This document shows positions 1 to 7,383 of a stretch of 20,539 nt of DNA, piece after piece. Both the position numbers and the translations under genes were made by a program. The notes beneath the pieces were generated by a model, which ran no database searches, was not told the origin of the DNA, and saw only the letters and a list, made by a program, of their open reading frames with translations. Within the stretch, counting starts at the first letter, position 1. Every line of letters begins with the position of its first letter. The stretch spans positions 1-20,539 of the forward strand of contig CAMLEQ010000018.1 in assembly GCA_946479015.1 (NCBI GenBank), given 5' to 3'. Source of the stretch: an uncultured Gemmatimonadota bacterium. GTDB taxonomy: Bacteria > Gemmatimonadota > Gemmatimonadetes > Gemmatimonadales > Gemmatimonadaceae.

Positions 1-20
1 GCACGACGCGTGCGCGGCGG

Positions 21-50
21 CGCGGGCGCCGCCCTGTCGCGGCGCCCGCG
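21..50 (-). terminator. GC-rich hairpin after the GYD-domain gene
   Basis: Positions 21-32 and 39-50 are a perfect 12-bp inverted repeat with a 6-base loop. The hairpin starts directly after the stop codon (51-53) of the minus-strand GYD gene, where a transcription terminator is expected. There is no T-run after it on the minus strand, so it is not a textbook intrinsic terminator; in very GC-rich genomes such hairpins often stand alone at gene ends. Confidence 0.5.
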
Positions 51-377
51 TCAGCGCCGCGGCGCCTGGTATCCCGCGCCCTGCGCCTTTCGCATCGCTT
101 CCATCGCTTCGGCCGGCGGGATGAGGCGCGTCGTCCGCGTCGTCTTCAGGTGACCCGGGGTGACCGCGGCGAGAATCACCGCGATCGCCGTCGCATCGTC
201 CGGCGCCTCGAGGATCGCCACGCCATCGTACTCGCCCAGCGTGTAGTCCAGGCTGATGAGACGCGCGCCGAGATTCTCCGCCATCGTGCGCAGCGCCTCG
301 CTGCGGTCGGTCGGCCTCGTCGTGAGCGCCGCCCACGCGTCAGCGGTGTAGGCGAACTGCATCATGTAGCGCGGCAT
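51..377 (-). CDS. GYD domain-containing protein
   Basis: A 108-residue protein of the GYD family (small ferredoxin-like, YCII-like fold, often annotated as uncharacterised). The pattern is typical: an N-terminal strand MPRYMMQFAYT, a central helix, the GEYDGVAI segment at about 67-74 that carries the family's G-Y-D signature, then DDATA and a conserved Thr-rich strand (about 96-102 in most members; TTRTTRLIPPAEA here). No catalytic role is established for the family and I do not assign one. The ATG at 377 is preceded by a strong GGAGGTGA ribosome binding site within about ten bases, so this start is preferred over the much longer upstream open frame, whose Arg/His-rich translation is a shadow. 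It is transcribed alone, divergent from the outer-membrane protein gene, and followed by a strong hairpin. Confidence 0.9.
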   Translation of the reverse strand: MPRYMMQFAYTADAWAALTTRPTDRSEALRTMAENLGARLISLDYTLGEYDGVAILEAPDDATAIAVILAAVTPGHLKTTRTTRLIPPAEAMEAMRKAQGAGYQAPRR

Positions 378-605
378 GGTCACCTCCTGTGGCGTGGCAT
401 GTCCGCGCCGTTCGCGTGCAAGAGTCCGACCGCGCCAGGCGGATGGGGCCGCCAGCACGCGTCTTGACGGTGGCCGAACGGCGTTGAACGTTGCAGCCCG
501 CCGCCGCGCGAGGCGGCGCTCGCGCGCGGCCGTGGCCTGGGCGTCCGTGACCACACCCGCCGACCCGAACGTGATCGAGTTCATCCCTTCATCGGAGGGA
601 GCTCC
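378..605. other. Divergent intergenic region
   Basis: This 228-base gap separates two divergent genes and should contain both promoters. A TTGACG hexamer lies at 464-469 on the plus strand, but no good -10 follows at 16-18 bases. An 8-bp stem with a 6-base loop lies at 505-526. I see no convincing coding frame with a ribosome binding site here. Confidence 0.4.
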
Positions 606-1970
606 ATGGTCGTCCGGTTGTGGTCGTGCGCGCCCCGCACCCTGGCGCTCGCGCTCCTGGCGGGCGCGCTCGCGGCCAGCACCCCGCTGCGCGCCCAGGG
701 GCTGCGCGAACAGCTCTCCGGCCTCTTCATCTTCGGCGCCGGGCAGGATCCGCTCTTCCTCGCGGGGTCGGCCGACCCCGACAACCCGCAGTCGATCCAG
801 GTCCACGGCAATCACTTCGTGCCCTCCGCCTCGGCGGCCAACGGCACGCTGATCTCCTTCATCACCGACGCGATCGGCGGCAACGTGGCGAGCGTTCCAC
901 TCGGCGCCACCGGCGGCAGCGAGACCTTCCGCTTCGAAGGGGGCGTGCCCGTGCGCACTTCCACCTCCGCCGGACCGATCTTCGCCGAGCGCGCCCAGAC
1001 GCTCGGCAAGGGGCGCGTGCTCGCCGGGATCAGCCACAGCAAGTTCCATTACGAGAGCCTGCGCGGCGTGGACCTGAACGACATCCAGCTCACGTTCACG
1101 CACCAGAACGTGAACTTCCCCGGATGCGACACGCTCTTCAGCGGCGACTGCTCCAAGATGGGCGTGCCCGTGTTCGAGAACGACATCATGCAGTTCCAGC
1201 TCGCGTTGAACATCGACGTGAGCGTCACGTCGGTCTACGTGACGTACGGCGTGTTCGACCGCCTCGACATTGGCGTGGTCGTCCCGTTCGTCTCCACCGA
1301 TCTCCAGGGACAGAGCAGCACGCAGATCATCCCCTTCGGCGGACCGACGGCCGCGCACTTCTTCGCCGGCACGCCCGAGAACCCGGTGCTGAGCATCACG
1401 CGCGCGACGTCGGGGCATTCGTTCGGCCTGGGCGACGTGTCGCTGCGCATGAAAGTGAACGTGCACGAATCGCCCACCACCAACGTGTCGCTGTTCGGCG
1501 ACGCGCGCCTCCCCTCCGGCGGGGAGGACGATCTGCTCGGCGCAGGCTTCTTCTCGGCGCGCGGGCTGGCGGTGATCTCCACGCGATTCGGCTCGTTCGC
1601 GCCGCACCTGAACGCCGGCTACCTGTACCGCCACACGAACCGCCAGAACGACGCCGTGCTCGGGACGCTCGGCTTCGACCAGCTCCTCGGCGAGCGCGTG
1701 ACGCTCGCCGTGGATCTCGTGAGCCAGCTCCAAGTGGGAGACAGCAGGCTCACGCTCCCGGGACCGGTGCACTACGACGCGCCGTTCAGCCGCACCATCT
1801 CGCCGACGACGATCCCGAACATGCGCGACGACATCTTCGACGGATCGTTCGGCCTCGAGTTCTCCGCCGGACAGGGGCTCACGATCGTGGCGAACGCGCT
1901 CTTCCCGTTGAACAAGGGCGGGCTGCGCCCTGGCGTGTCGTACACGGCGGGGCTGGAGTACACGTTCTGA
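606..1970 (+). CDS. Outer-membrane beta-barrel protein (phenol-degradation MetA/transporter-like)
   Basis: A 454-residue protein with a Sec signal peptide (positively charged start, hydrophobic stretch at about 11-25, cleavage probably near residue 30 after LRA). The mature part alternates polar and hydrophobic residues as in an outer-membrane beta-barrel and ends in Phe (GLEYTF), the usual barrel-assembly signal. The stretch around 135-165 (GKGRVLAGISHSKFHYESL) resembles the putative outer-membrane 'meta-pathway phenol degradation' family, which is probably involved in uptake or export; the substrate is unknown. Two cysteines lie close together in one apparent loop (PGCDTLFSGDC). The ATG at 606 has a GGAGGGA ribosome binding site 5-6 bases upstream. 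The gene converges on the kinase gene with only 21 bases between stops. Membrane location is fairly sure; the exact family is tentative. Confidence 0.8.
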   Translation: MVVRLWSCAPRTLALALLAGALAASTPLRAQGLREQLSGLFIFGAGQDPLFLAGSADPDNPQSIQVHGNHFVPSASAANGTLISFITDAIGGNVASVPLGATGGSETFRFEGGVPVRTSTSAGPIFAERAQTLGKGRVLAGISHSKFHYESLRGVDLNDIQLTFTHQNVNFPGCDTLFSGDCSKMGVPVFENDIMQFQLALNIDVSVTSVYVTYGVFDRLDIGVVVPFVSTDLQGQSSTQIIPFGGPTAAHFFAGTPENPVLSITRATSGHSFGLGDVSLRMKVNVHESPTTNVSLFGDARLPSGGEDDLLGAGFFSARGLAVISTRFGSFAPHLNAGYLYRHTNRQNDAVLGTLGFDQLLGERVTLAVDLVSQLQVGDSRLTLPGPVHYDAPFSRTISPTTIPNMRDDIFDGSFGLEFSAGQGLTIVANALFPLNKGGLRPGVSYTAGLEYTF

Positions 1971-1991
1971 CCGGACGGCGGCGCCCGGAGC

Positions 1992-3764
1992 TCAGCGAAC
2001 GGCGGTCAGCTCCCACGCGCCGCCGGCGCGATTGAAGATCGCCTGGAAGGTGATCGGCTGGCGCTGGCTCTTGCCGTCGCTCCCCACGAACTCGTACGCG
2101 CCGGTCACCCGTCCCTGCGCGGCATCGCCGGTCACGTCGAGCGCGGAGAGCGCGAGATCGGCGTGGAGGGAGCGCACGGCACGGAAGAACTGCTCGAAGC
2201 CGCGTTGCTGGTCGGCGGTGAGCCCCGGGTACGCGCGCTGGACCTCCTTCACATCGCGCGACGCGATCGCGCGCGCGTAGCGCGCGACCACCGCATCGAT
2301 CTCCACTCGGGGGCTCGGCGGCGTCGGGGGTGCCACGCGCGGCGCGGGGGGCGACACCGGGGGGGGAGCCTGCGACGCGGCGGGAGCGGGAGCGGTGGTG
2401 AGCGGCGCCGGAGCGGCGGCGAGCGGCGCCAGCGCGGGGCCCGCGGGCGCCGCGTCGGTGCGCGCGGAGTCGGCCGACGCGGCGGAGAACGCGCGCGGTG
2501 CCGGCGGCACCGGTCGTGACGTCACCGGGCGCGGCACAGTCGCCACCTCGCGCGATGGCGTCCGCGTCGCGCGCGGTGCGCCGGGGGGCGATCCCTTCGC
2601 GAGCGCGCGCGCCGGGTCTCGCGCAGGAGCGGCGATGGTGTCGCGCCCCGTGTGCTCCGCGGGCGCGCCCGCCGCGTTGGCCATCGCGCCCGGTGCGCTG
2701 TCCACTCGCCGCACCTCGACCGCCACTCCCGGCGCCGCGCCGTCGGCGGCAGGGGGTGCGCCGCCGTGCGTCCCCGCGCGCACCAGCCACCCCGTCCCTC
2801 CAGCCGCCGCGAGCACGCCAGCGGCCGCCCACGTCGCCCACGTCATGCGCTTCCCCCGGCGCCCCCGGCGCTGCGAGGCCATCGTCGAGCTGATCGTCGC
2901 GCGGAGCGACAGCGTGCTCGCGTTCGCATCCCCGGTGAGCATGGCGCGTACCGCGCTCAGGTCGTTCGCCATGTCGAGCGCGCTCGGGTAGCGGTCCTTC
3001 GGGTCCTTCGCCAGCGCGCGCTGCACGATGTGATCGAGCGCCGCGGGGAGCCCCGGCAGGATCGACCGCACCGATGGCGCCTCCTCGCTCACGATCTTGA
3101 AGAAGATGTTGTGGAGCGTGGGCCCGTGGAACAGCTTGCTCCCCGTGAGCAACTCGAACAGCACGGCGCCGAACGCGAAGATGTCCGTGGCCGGGGACGT
3201 CTTCTCCCCCATCACCTGCTCCGGCGCCATGTAGTTCGGGGTGCCCATCATGACGCCGGTGCGCGTCATGCTCGACGTGCTGAGCTGAGCGATCCCGAAG
3301 TCCATGAGCTTCGCGCGCCCGTCCTCCGTGATCCGGATGTTGGCGGGCTTGATGTCGCGGTGCACCACGCCGTGCCGGTGGGCGAACGACAGCCCCGAGA
3401 GGGCGTCGATGGCGATGTCGAGCTTGGCCTTCAGCGGCAGCGGCTCGTGGCGCTCGAGGATCGCCGCGAGATCGGCGCCCTCGATGTACTCCATCGCGAT
3501 GTACGGGTGGCCGTCCACCTCGCCGCAATCGTAGATCGTGACGATGTTCGGGTGCTGCAGCGAGCCCGCGGTCTGCGCCTCGCGCACGAACCGGTCGCGC
3601 TGCTCCGGTTCGTGCGCGAGCGACTCGGTCATCACCTTGATCGCCACCGGGCGCGAGAGCACCGGGTCGATGGCGCGGTACACGACGCCCATCGCGCCCT
3701 CGCCAACGAGCTCGGTGATCTGATACTTGCCGATCTGCGCCAGATCGTGATGCCGCATGGCCAC
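1992..3764 (-). CDS. Membrane-anchored serine/threonine protein kinase with C-terminal NTF2-like domain
   Basis: A 590-residue Hanks-type kinase. Residues 14-270 hold the kinase domain: glycine loop GEGAMG (21-26), ATP-anchoring Lys43 in VAIK, catalytic HRDIKPAN (135-142), DFG (155-157), and APE in the activation segment (180-182). A Gly-rich, Ala-rich transmembrane helix follows at about 307-328 after a basic stretch. Next is a long Ala/Pro-rich linker (about 335-480), then a roughly 105-residue C-terminal region (about 486-590) with the look of an NTF2/SnoaL-like domain (IDAVVARYARAIASRDV ... GGAWELTAV). There are no PASTA repeats. The likely layout is a cytoplasmic kinase with the linker and NTF2-like domain outside the inner membrane, which would suit sensing. 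Substrates are unknown. The start is GTG at 3764, or ATG at 3758; neither has a good ribosome binding site, and an inverted repeat overlaps this start. Confidence 0.93.
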   Translation of the reverse strand: MAMRHHDLAQIGKYQITELVGEGAMGVVYRAIDPVLSRPVAIKVMTESLAHEPEQRDRFVREAQTAGSLQHPNIVTIYDCGEVDGHPYIAMEYIEGADLAAILERHEPLPLKAKLDIAIDALSGLSFAHRHGVVHRDIKPANIRITEDGRAKLMDFGIAQLSTSSMTRTGVMMGTPNYMAPEQVMGEKTSPATDIFAFGAVLFELLTGSKLFHGPTLHNIFFKIVSEEAPSVRSILPGLPAALDHIVQRALAKDPKDRYPSALDMANDLSAVRAMLTGDANASTLSLRATISSTMASQRRGRRGKRMTWATWAAAGVLAAAGGTGWLVRAGTHGGAPPAADGAAPGVAVEVRRVDSAPGAMANAAGAPAEHTGRDTIAAPARDPARALAKGSPPGAPRATRTPSREVATVPRPVTSRPVPPAPRAFSAASADSARTDAAPAGPALAPLAAAPAPLTTAPAPAASQAPPPVSPPAPRVAPPTPPSPRVEIDAVVARYARAIASRDVKEVQRAYPGLTADQQRGFEQFFRAVRSLHADLALSALDVTGDAAQGRVTGAYEFVGSDGKSQRQPITFQAIFNRAGGAWELTAVR

Positions 3765-3786
3765 GCCCGCGCCGTGTGATGCGGCA
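3751..3786 (-). promoter_or_regulatory. Inverted repeat spanning the kinase start codon
   Basis: Positions 3751-3758 and 3779-3786 are a perfect 8-bp inverted repeat with 20 bases between the arms. In the minus-strand transcript the second arm begins with the ATG at 3758, so folding would pair one of the two possible start codons of the kinase. It could reduce translation or be an operator, or it could be chance in GC-rich DNA. No ribosome binding site is evident here. Confidence 0.3.
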
Positions 3787-3816
3787 ATATCGGGGTGGGC
3801 CGGAAGGAGGGCAACA

Positions 3817-3841
3817 GGGCGCCGCGCACCGCGCGGCGCCC
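3817..3841 (-). terminator. Hairpin after the cold-shock gene
   Basis: Positions 3817-3827 and 3831-3841 form a perfect 11-bp stem with a 3-base loop. It lies 20 bases after the stop of the minus-strand cold-shock gene and before the kinase start at 3764, so it would end or attenuate transcription between them. The downstream minus-strand sequence starts TGTTGCCC, without a real T-run. Confidence 0.55.
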
Positions 3842-3868
3842 CGGAGGTCAGCGGCCGGAGGTCAGCGG
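3841..3868. repeat. Perfect 14-bp tandem duplication over the cold-shock stop codon
   Basis: Positions 3841-3854 and 3855-3868 are identical (CCGGAGGTCAGCGG). The right copy contains the TGA stop (3862-3864) of the minus-strand cold-shock gene, so the duplication copied the 3' end into the downstream spacer, right beside the hairpin. The extra TGA is out of frame. The reading frame is unaffected. Confidence 0.9.
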
Positions 3869-4074
3869 CTGATCTTCACCACGTTCTCGGCGGCGGGACC
3901 CTTCGTGCCCTGGACCACGTCGAACTCCACACGCTCTCCCTCGGCGAGCGTCCGGAAACCGCCCCCCTGGATCGCCGAGTGATGAACGAACAGATCCTTG
4001 GTGCCGTCCTCGGGCGTGATGAAACCGAAGCCCTTCGCGTCGTTGAACCACTTCACGGTGCCCGTCTTGCGCAT
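3862..4074 (-). CDS. Cold-shock protein (CspA family)
   Basis: A 70-residue single cold-shock domain, the normal length of the family. It starts [19 protein letters not shown], with RNP1 KGFGFI at 14-19 and RNP2 LFVHH at 28-32. The aromatic residues (Trp9, Phe10, Phe16, Phe18, Phe29, His31) that stack on single-stranded nucleic acid are all present. It is expected to act in the cytoplasm as an RNA chaperone or antiterminator. The ATG at 4074 has an AAGGAG ribosome binding site about six bases upstream. It lies 23 bases after the methyltransferase-like gene on the same strand, so the two may be co-transcribed; no long cold-shock 5' leader fits in that gap. A hairpin follows it. Confidence 0.97.
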   Translation of the reverse strand: MRKTGTVKWFNDAKGFGFITPEDGTKDLFVHHSAIQGGGFRTLAEGERVEFDVVQGTKGPAAENVVKISR

Positions 4075-4097
4075 GGGGACTCCTTGTTGTGGGGAAG

Positions 4098-4712
4098 TCA
4101 GACGTCGTTCACGAGATAGACCTGCACGTCGTCGTTGCCGTGCAGCAGTAGTCGCGCGTCTCGCCCCCCGTAGCACCGCATGAGGTCGTGCATCATGGGC
4201 TCCTCGCCCCCCCAGGGGTACGCGTACACCACATCGAACTCGTCGAGCGGATGCCCCAGCTCCGGGTACGCCGACGCGCCATCCCCGATCGTGCCGAGGC
4301 GGCCGTCGCCCGTGCTGGGCCTCCACCGATAGCCCGCCGGCAGAAAGCTCCCCACCGCGAAGCGCGCCCGCGATCCGTGCCGCTCGGCCAGACCGCGCGC
4401 GATCCCCACCAGCTCCCGATCCAGCTCGATCCCGTAGGCCTCGAAGCCGAGCAGATCGGCCATGATGGTCACCACGCCCGTCGCCGAGCCCCACTCCAGG
4501 AACCGGCGCCCCGGCGCGCGCACCGACAGCAGCGCCTCCAGCACCTTCGCGTAGTCGGCGGCCACGAAGGGGTGCCAGTTCCGCCGGCGCACCTCGCGGT
4601 CGAATCGGTCCCAGATCTCCCACCCCTCATCCATCAGAGCATCCAGCCGCGCGCGCAGCGCGGCATCCAGCTCCCTGCGTCCCTCGTACGCACCGCGATC
4701 TCGATTCACCAT
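4098..4712 (-). CDS. Class I SAM-dependent methyltransferase-like protein
   Basis: A protein of about 204 residues. Residues 71-98 give a recognisable AdoMet-binding motif I (FLEWGSATG), followed by a helix and an acidic strand end (YGIELD, Glu96/Asp98) that would hold the ribose hydroxyls. The N-terminal helix contains [11 protein letters not shown] (about 44-54). The later motif IV region reads [15 protein letters not shown], where a catalytic or product-defining motif would be; it lacks the NPPY of nucleic-acid amino-methyltransferases. The substrate is unknown. In the minus-strand transcript GAGGAGG abuts the ATG at 4712, which is unusually close, so the GTG at 4709 could be used instead; the upstream open frame to 4850 looks non-coding. 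The cold-shock gene follows 23 bases downstream. Confidence 0.75.
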   Translation of the reverse strand: MVNRDRGAYEGRRELDAALRARLDALMDEGWEIWDRFDREVRRRNWHPFVAADYAKVLEALLSVRAPGRRFLEWGSATGVVTIMADLLGFEAYGIELDRELVGIARGLAERHGSRARFAVGSFLPAGYRWRPSTGDGRLGTIGDGASAYPELGHPLDEFDVVYAYPWGGEEPMMHDLMRCYGGRDARLLLHGNDDVQVYLVNDV

Positions 4713-4719
4713 CCTCCTC
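4713..4719 (-). promoter_or_regulatory. Ribosome binding site of the methyltransferase-like gene
   Basis: The minus strand reads GAGGAGG directly against the ATG at 4712. The spacing is too short for the full motif, but pairing of only its first bases would serve the ATG or the overlapping GTG at 4709. It marks the start and argues against the longer upstream frame. Confidence 0.5.
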
Positions 4720-4883
4720 GACTGCCGTCGTTGCTTTGCTCGGGAAGAATATCCGGAGAGTCGCCTCCGAGCGCCAGCACCTCCCCGCGCGGATCTGTTC
4801 GATGCGAATGCCGGCTCGTGACTTGCCGTGTGAGACGCCCGGCCCGACATCGCGTGCTTCCACTCGACCGAGGAGGACAGATC

Positions 4884-5111
4884 ATGGACGAGATCATCAA
4901 CCTGGTGAGCCAGAAGGTGGGAATCCCCACCGACAAGGCGCAGCTCGCCGTGTCCACCGTGCTCGGCTACCTCACGGACAGGCTCCCTTCGCCCATCGCC
5001 TCCCAGCTCGACAGCGCCGCGAAGGGGGGCGCGAGCAAGGGCGGGATGGCCGCCGGTCTCGGCGACGTGGCGAAGGACGTGGGAGGGATGTTCGGCAGCC
5101 AGAAGCAGTGA
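4884..5111 (+). CDS. Small DUF2267-like helical protein
   Basis: A 75-residue protein. The first 45 residues (MDEIINLVSQKVGIPTDKAQ..., TVLGYLTDRLP, IASQLDS) resemble one repeat of the DUF2267 type: amphipathic helices with a conserved 'L..RLP..ia.qL' segment. The tail is Gly/Ala/Lys-rich (KGGASKGG, GLGDVAKDVGGMFGS). No enzyme motif, membrane segment or signal is seen and the function is unknown. The ATG at 4884 has a good AGGAGGA site seven bases upstream. The gene stands alone, divergent from the methyltransferase-like gene and converging on the copper ATPase gene, with a shared hairpin between the stops. The coding call is strong; the family call is moderate. Confidence 0.85.
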   Translation: MDEIINLVSQKVGIPTDKAQLAVSTVLGYLTDRLPSPIASQLDSAAKGGASKGGMAAGLGDVAKDVGGMFGSQKQ

Positions 5112-5119
5112 TCGCCGCG

Positions 5120-5160
5120 GCGGACCGCGCCCGACGCACGAGCGTCAGAGCGCGGCCCGC
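5120..5160. terminator. Bidirectional nested hairpin between convergent genes
   Basis: Positions 5120-5130 and 5150-5160 pair as an 11-bp stem with one mismatch. Inside it, 5133-5137 and 5142-5146 form a perfect 5-bp stem with a 4-base loop. It lies 9 bases after the stop of the DUF2267-like gene and includes the stop codon of the ATPase gene (5145-5147), so it can serve both transcripts. No T-runs flank it. Confidence 0.5.
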
Positions 5161-7226
5161 CGCAAGAGCTGGGCGTTGACCGCCACGATCACCGTGCTCA
5201 GCGACATGAGCACGGCGCCCGCCGCCGGCGACAGCACGATCCCCCACCGCTCGAGCACCCCCGCGGCGAGCGGGATCGCGATCACGTTGTAGCCGGTGGC
5301 CCACCAGAGATTCTGCACCATCTTCCGGTAGCTCGCGGCCGAGAGCGCGATGATCCGCGGCACGTCGCGTGGATCGTCGCGCACGAGCACGATGTCGCCG
5401 GCCTCCACCGCCACGTCGGTGCCGGCGCCGATGGCGATCCCCACATCCGCCGTCACCAGCGCTGGCGCATCGTTCACCCCGTCTCCCACCATCCCCACGC
5501 GTCGTCCCCCGCGCCGCAGCGCCTCGATCTTCGACGCCTTCTCCTCCGGGAGCACCTCCGCGAACACGTCGTCGATCCCGAGCTGCGCCGCCACCGCATC
5601 GGCGACCGCGCGCGCATCGCCGGTCATCATCGCGACCTCGATCCCGCGCGCGTGCAGCGCGCGCACCGCGTCGGCGGACTCCGGGCGGACCACGTCCGCC
5701 ACCACGAGCACGGCGAGCACCGCCCGCTCGTCGGCGAGGACCACCGCCGCCTGGCCGCGCTCCGCCGCGCGCCGCGTCACCTCGCGCAACGCCGGCGGCA
5801 GCGCGAGCGAGCGCGCGCTCAGCAGCGCGGGACCGCCCACGTAGAGCACCCGGCCGTCCACGCGCGCCGTCACCCCCTTCCCCGGGATCGCCTCGAATCG
5901 CTCCGCCGGCGGAACCGTCACGCCGCGCTCCCTCGCGCCGCGCACGATCCCCTGCGCGATCGGGTGCTCGGAGTCCCGCTCCACCGCCGCCGCCAGCCGG
6001 AGCGCCTCCTCCGGCGCCATACCGGGAATCGTCGCCACGTCCACCACGCCGAACTCTCCACGCGTGAGCGTCCCCGTCTTGTCGAACACGATCACCTGGA
6101 GCTTCCGCGCCTCCTCGAGCCCGCGCCGGTCGCGCACGAGCAGCCCGTTGCGCGCACCGAGCGTCGTGGAGATGGCGATCACGAGCGGGATCGCGAGTCC
6201 GAGCGCGTGCGGGCAGGCGATGACGAGCACCGTCACCACGCGCTCGACCGCGAACGCGGGATCGGCGGGACGCACCGCGAGCCAGGCGACGAGCGTCACC
6301 AGCGCCGCGCCCAGCGCGACCATGGTGAGGATGAACGCCGCGCGATCGGCGAGCGCCTGCGCGCGCGAGCGGGAGCTCTGCGCTTCCGCCACCAGTCGCA
6401 TGATCCGCGCGAGCGCGGTGCGCTCCCCCGTGCCGGTGACTTCCACGCGCAGCGACCCGGACCCGTTCACCGTGCCGGCGATCACTCGGTCCCCGTCCCG
6501 CTTCGCCACCGGCCGCGACTCGCCGGTGATCATCGACTCGTTCACCGTGCTCTCCCCCTGCCGCACCACGCCGTCCGCGGGGATGCTCGCGCCTGGGCGA
6601 ACGAGCACCACGTCGCCCTCGCGCAAATCCTGAATCGGGATCTCCTCCGTGGCATCTCCCACCACGCGCACCGCGGTGTTCGGGAGCAGCTTGGCCAGCT
6701 CGCGCAGCGCTCCCTGCGCCTGGGCGATGGAGCGCATCTCGATCCAGTGCCCGAGGAGCATGATGGTCACGAGCGTCGCCAGCTCCTCCCAGAGCGGCAT
6801 CCCGGGATGGCCGAGCGTCACCACCACGCTGAACGCGAAGGCGACGGTGATCGCCAGCGCGATGAGCGTCATCATCCCCGGCTGGCGGGCGCGCAGCTCG
6901 CGCACCGCCCCCTGGATGAACACCAGACCGCCGTAGAGGAACACCGCCGTGCCGAAGACCGGTGGGATCCACGCGGCGCCGGGGAAGCGCGGCGCGGTGT
7001 AGCCGAGCGCTCCCTGGAGCATGTGCCCCCAGACGAGCGTCGGGATGGTGAGTGCGAGGGAGAGCCAGAACCTGTCGCGGAACATCGCCACGCTGTGCCC
7101 GGCGTGCCGGTCGTGGCCGGCGTGCGCATCGTGCGCATCGTGCGCATCGTGCGCGGCGTGCCCCGCGGGCTCGTGATGCCCGCTGGCGCCGGCCGGCTGA
7201 TGACGGTGCCCGGCGTGCTCGTCCAT
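5145..7226 (-). CDS. copB: CopB-type copper-transporting P1B-ATPase
   Basis: A 693-residue heavy-metal P-type ATPase. It has TGES (234-237, actuator), CPH (338-340, metal site in the membrane), DKTGT (382-386, phosphorylated Asp382), the HP motif at 421-422 and GDGVND (581-586). The CPH motif instead of CPC, and the end segments [16 protein letters not shown] and [15 protein letters not shown], are those of the P1B-3 (CopB) group, known to export Cu and Ag ions from the cytoplasm. The first 48 residues are very His-rich with Asp-Ala-His repeats and likely bind metal; there is no CXXC heavy-metal domain. The ATG at 7226 follows a GAGGGGGA site. A further ATG at 7262 would add 12 residues and has a weaker GGTGGGG site. 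No copper regulator or chaperone gene is adjacent. Confidence 0.95.
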   Translation of the reverse strand: MDEHAGHRHQPAGASGHHEPAGHAAHDAHDAHDAHAGHDRHAGHSVAMFRDRFWLSLALTIPTLVWGHMLQGALGYTAPRFPGAAWIPPVFGTAVFLYGGLVFIQGAVRELRARQPGMMTLIALAITVAFAFSVVVTLGHPGMPLWEELATLVTIMLLGHWIEMRSIAQAQGALRELAKLLPNTAVRVVGDATEEIPIQDLREGDVVLVRPGASIPADGVVRQGESTVNESMITGESRPVAKRDGDRVIAGTVNGSGSLRVEVTGTGERTALARIMRLVAEAQSSRSRAQALADRAAFILTMVALGAALVTLVAWLAVRPADPAFAVERVVTVLVIACPHALGLAIPLVIAISTTLGARNGLLVRDRRGLEEARKLQVIVFDKTGTLTRGEFGVVDVATIPGMAPEEALRLAAAVERDSEHPIAQGIVRGARERGVTVPPAERFEAIPGKGVTARVDGRVLYVGGPALLSARSLALPPALREVTRRAAERGQAAVVLADERAVLAVLVVADVVRPESADAVRALHARGIEVAMMTGDARAVADAVAAQLGIDDVFAEVLPEEKASKIEALRRGGRRVGMVGDGVNDAPALVTADVGIAIGAGTDVAVEAGDIVLVRDDPRDVPRIIALSAASYRKMVQNLWWATGYNVIAIPLAAGVLERWGIVLSPAAGAVLMSLSTVIVAVNAQLLRRAAL
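7122..7157. repeat. 9-bp tandem repeat encoding Asp-Ala-His units
   Basis: Three perfect copies of GTGCGCATC (7122-7130, 7131-7139, 7140-7148) and a fourth degenerate copy (7149-7157) lie inside the ATPase gene. The unit is a multiple of three, so copy changes keep the frame and would only change the number of His residues in the cytoplasmic N-terminus. Confidence 0.9.
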
Positions 7227-7383
7227 GTCCCCCTCGCGCTCGCCCGACTGTTGCGGCCTCATGCTCGTCCCCACCATATGAATGGCGGAACGGCGACGAC
7301 CGTGCCCGTGGAGGGCCGCCACCATTGCCGGACGCCCTGGAGCAACGGCGCGCAGGATCCACCCCTCTCGGAGGTGTGAGGCC

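Noticed and set aside
505..526. 8-bp stem with a 6-base loop upstream of the outer-membrane protein gene
   Set aside because: All but two stem positions are GC alternation; not placed at a gene end or start, so no role can be supported.
1967..2009. Inverted repeat CTGACCG/CGGTCAG around the kinase and outer-membrane protein stops
   Set aside because: Only 7 bp with 29 bases between the arms; too weak for a terminator call.
1879..3528. Second long minus-strand open frame overlapping the kinase gene
   Set aside because: Same DNA in another frame; Arg-rich, with no motifs, whereas the kinase frame has HRD, DFG and APE.
4731..4755. TTGCTT followed by TATCCG as a promoter for the DUF2267-like gene
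   Set aside because: The hexamers are only 13 bases apart, too close for a normal sigma-70 promoter.
5652..7379. Long plus-strand open frame across the copper ATPase gene
   Set aside because: Antisense shadow with low-complexity Arg/His-rich translation; the minus-strand ATPase has every catalytic motif.
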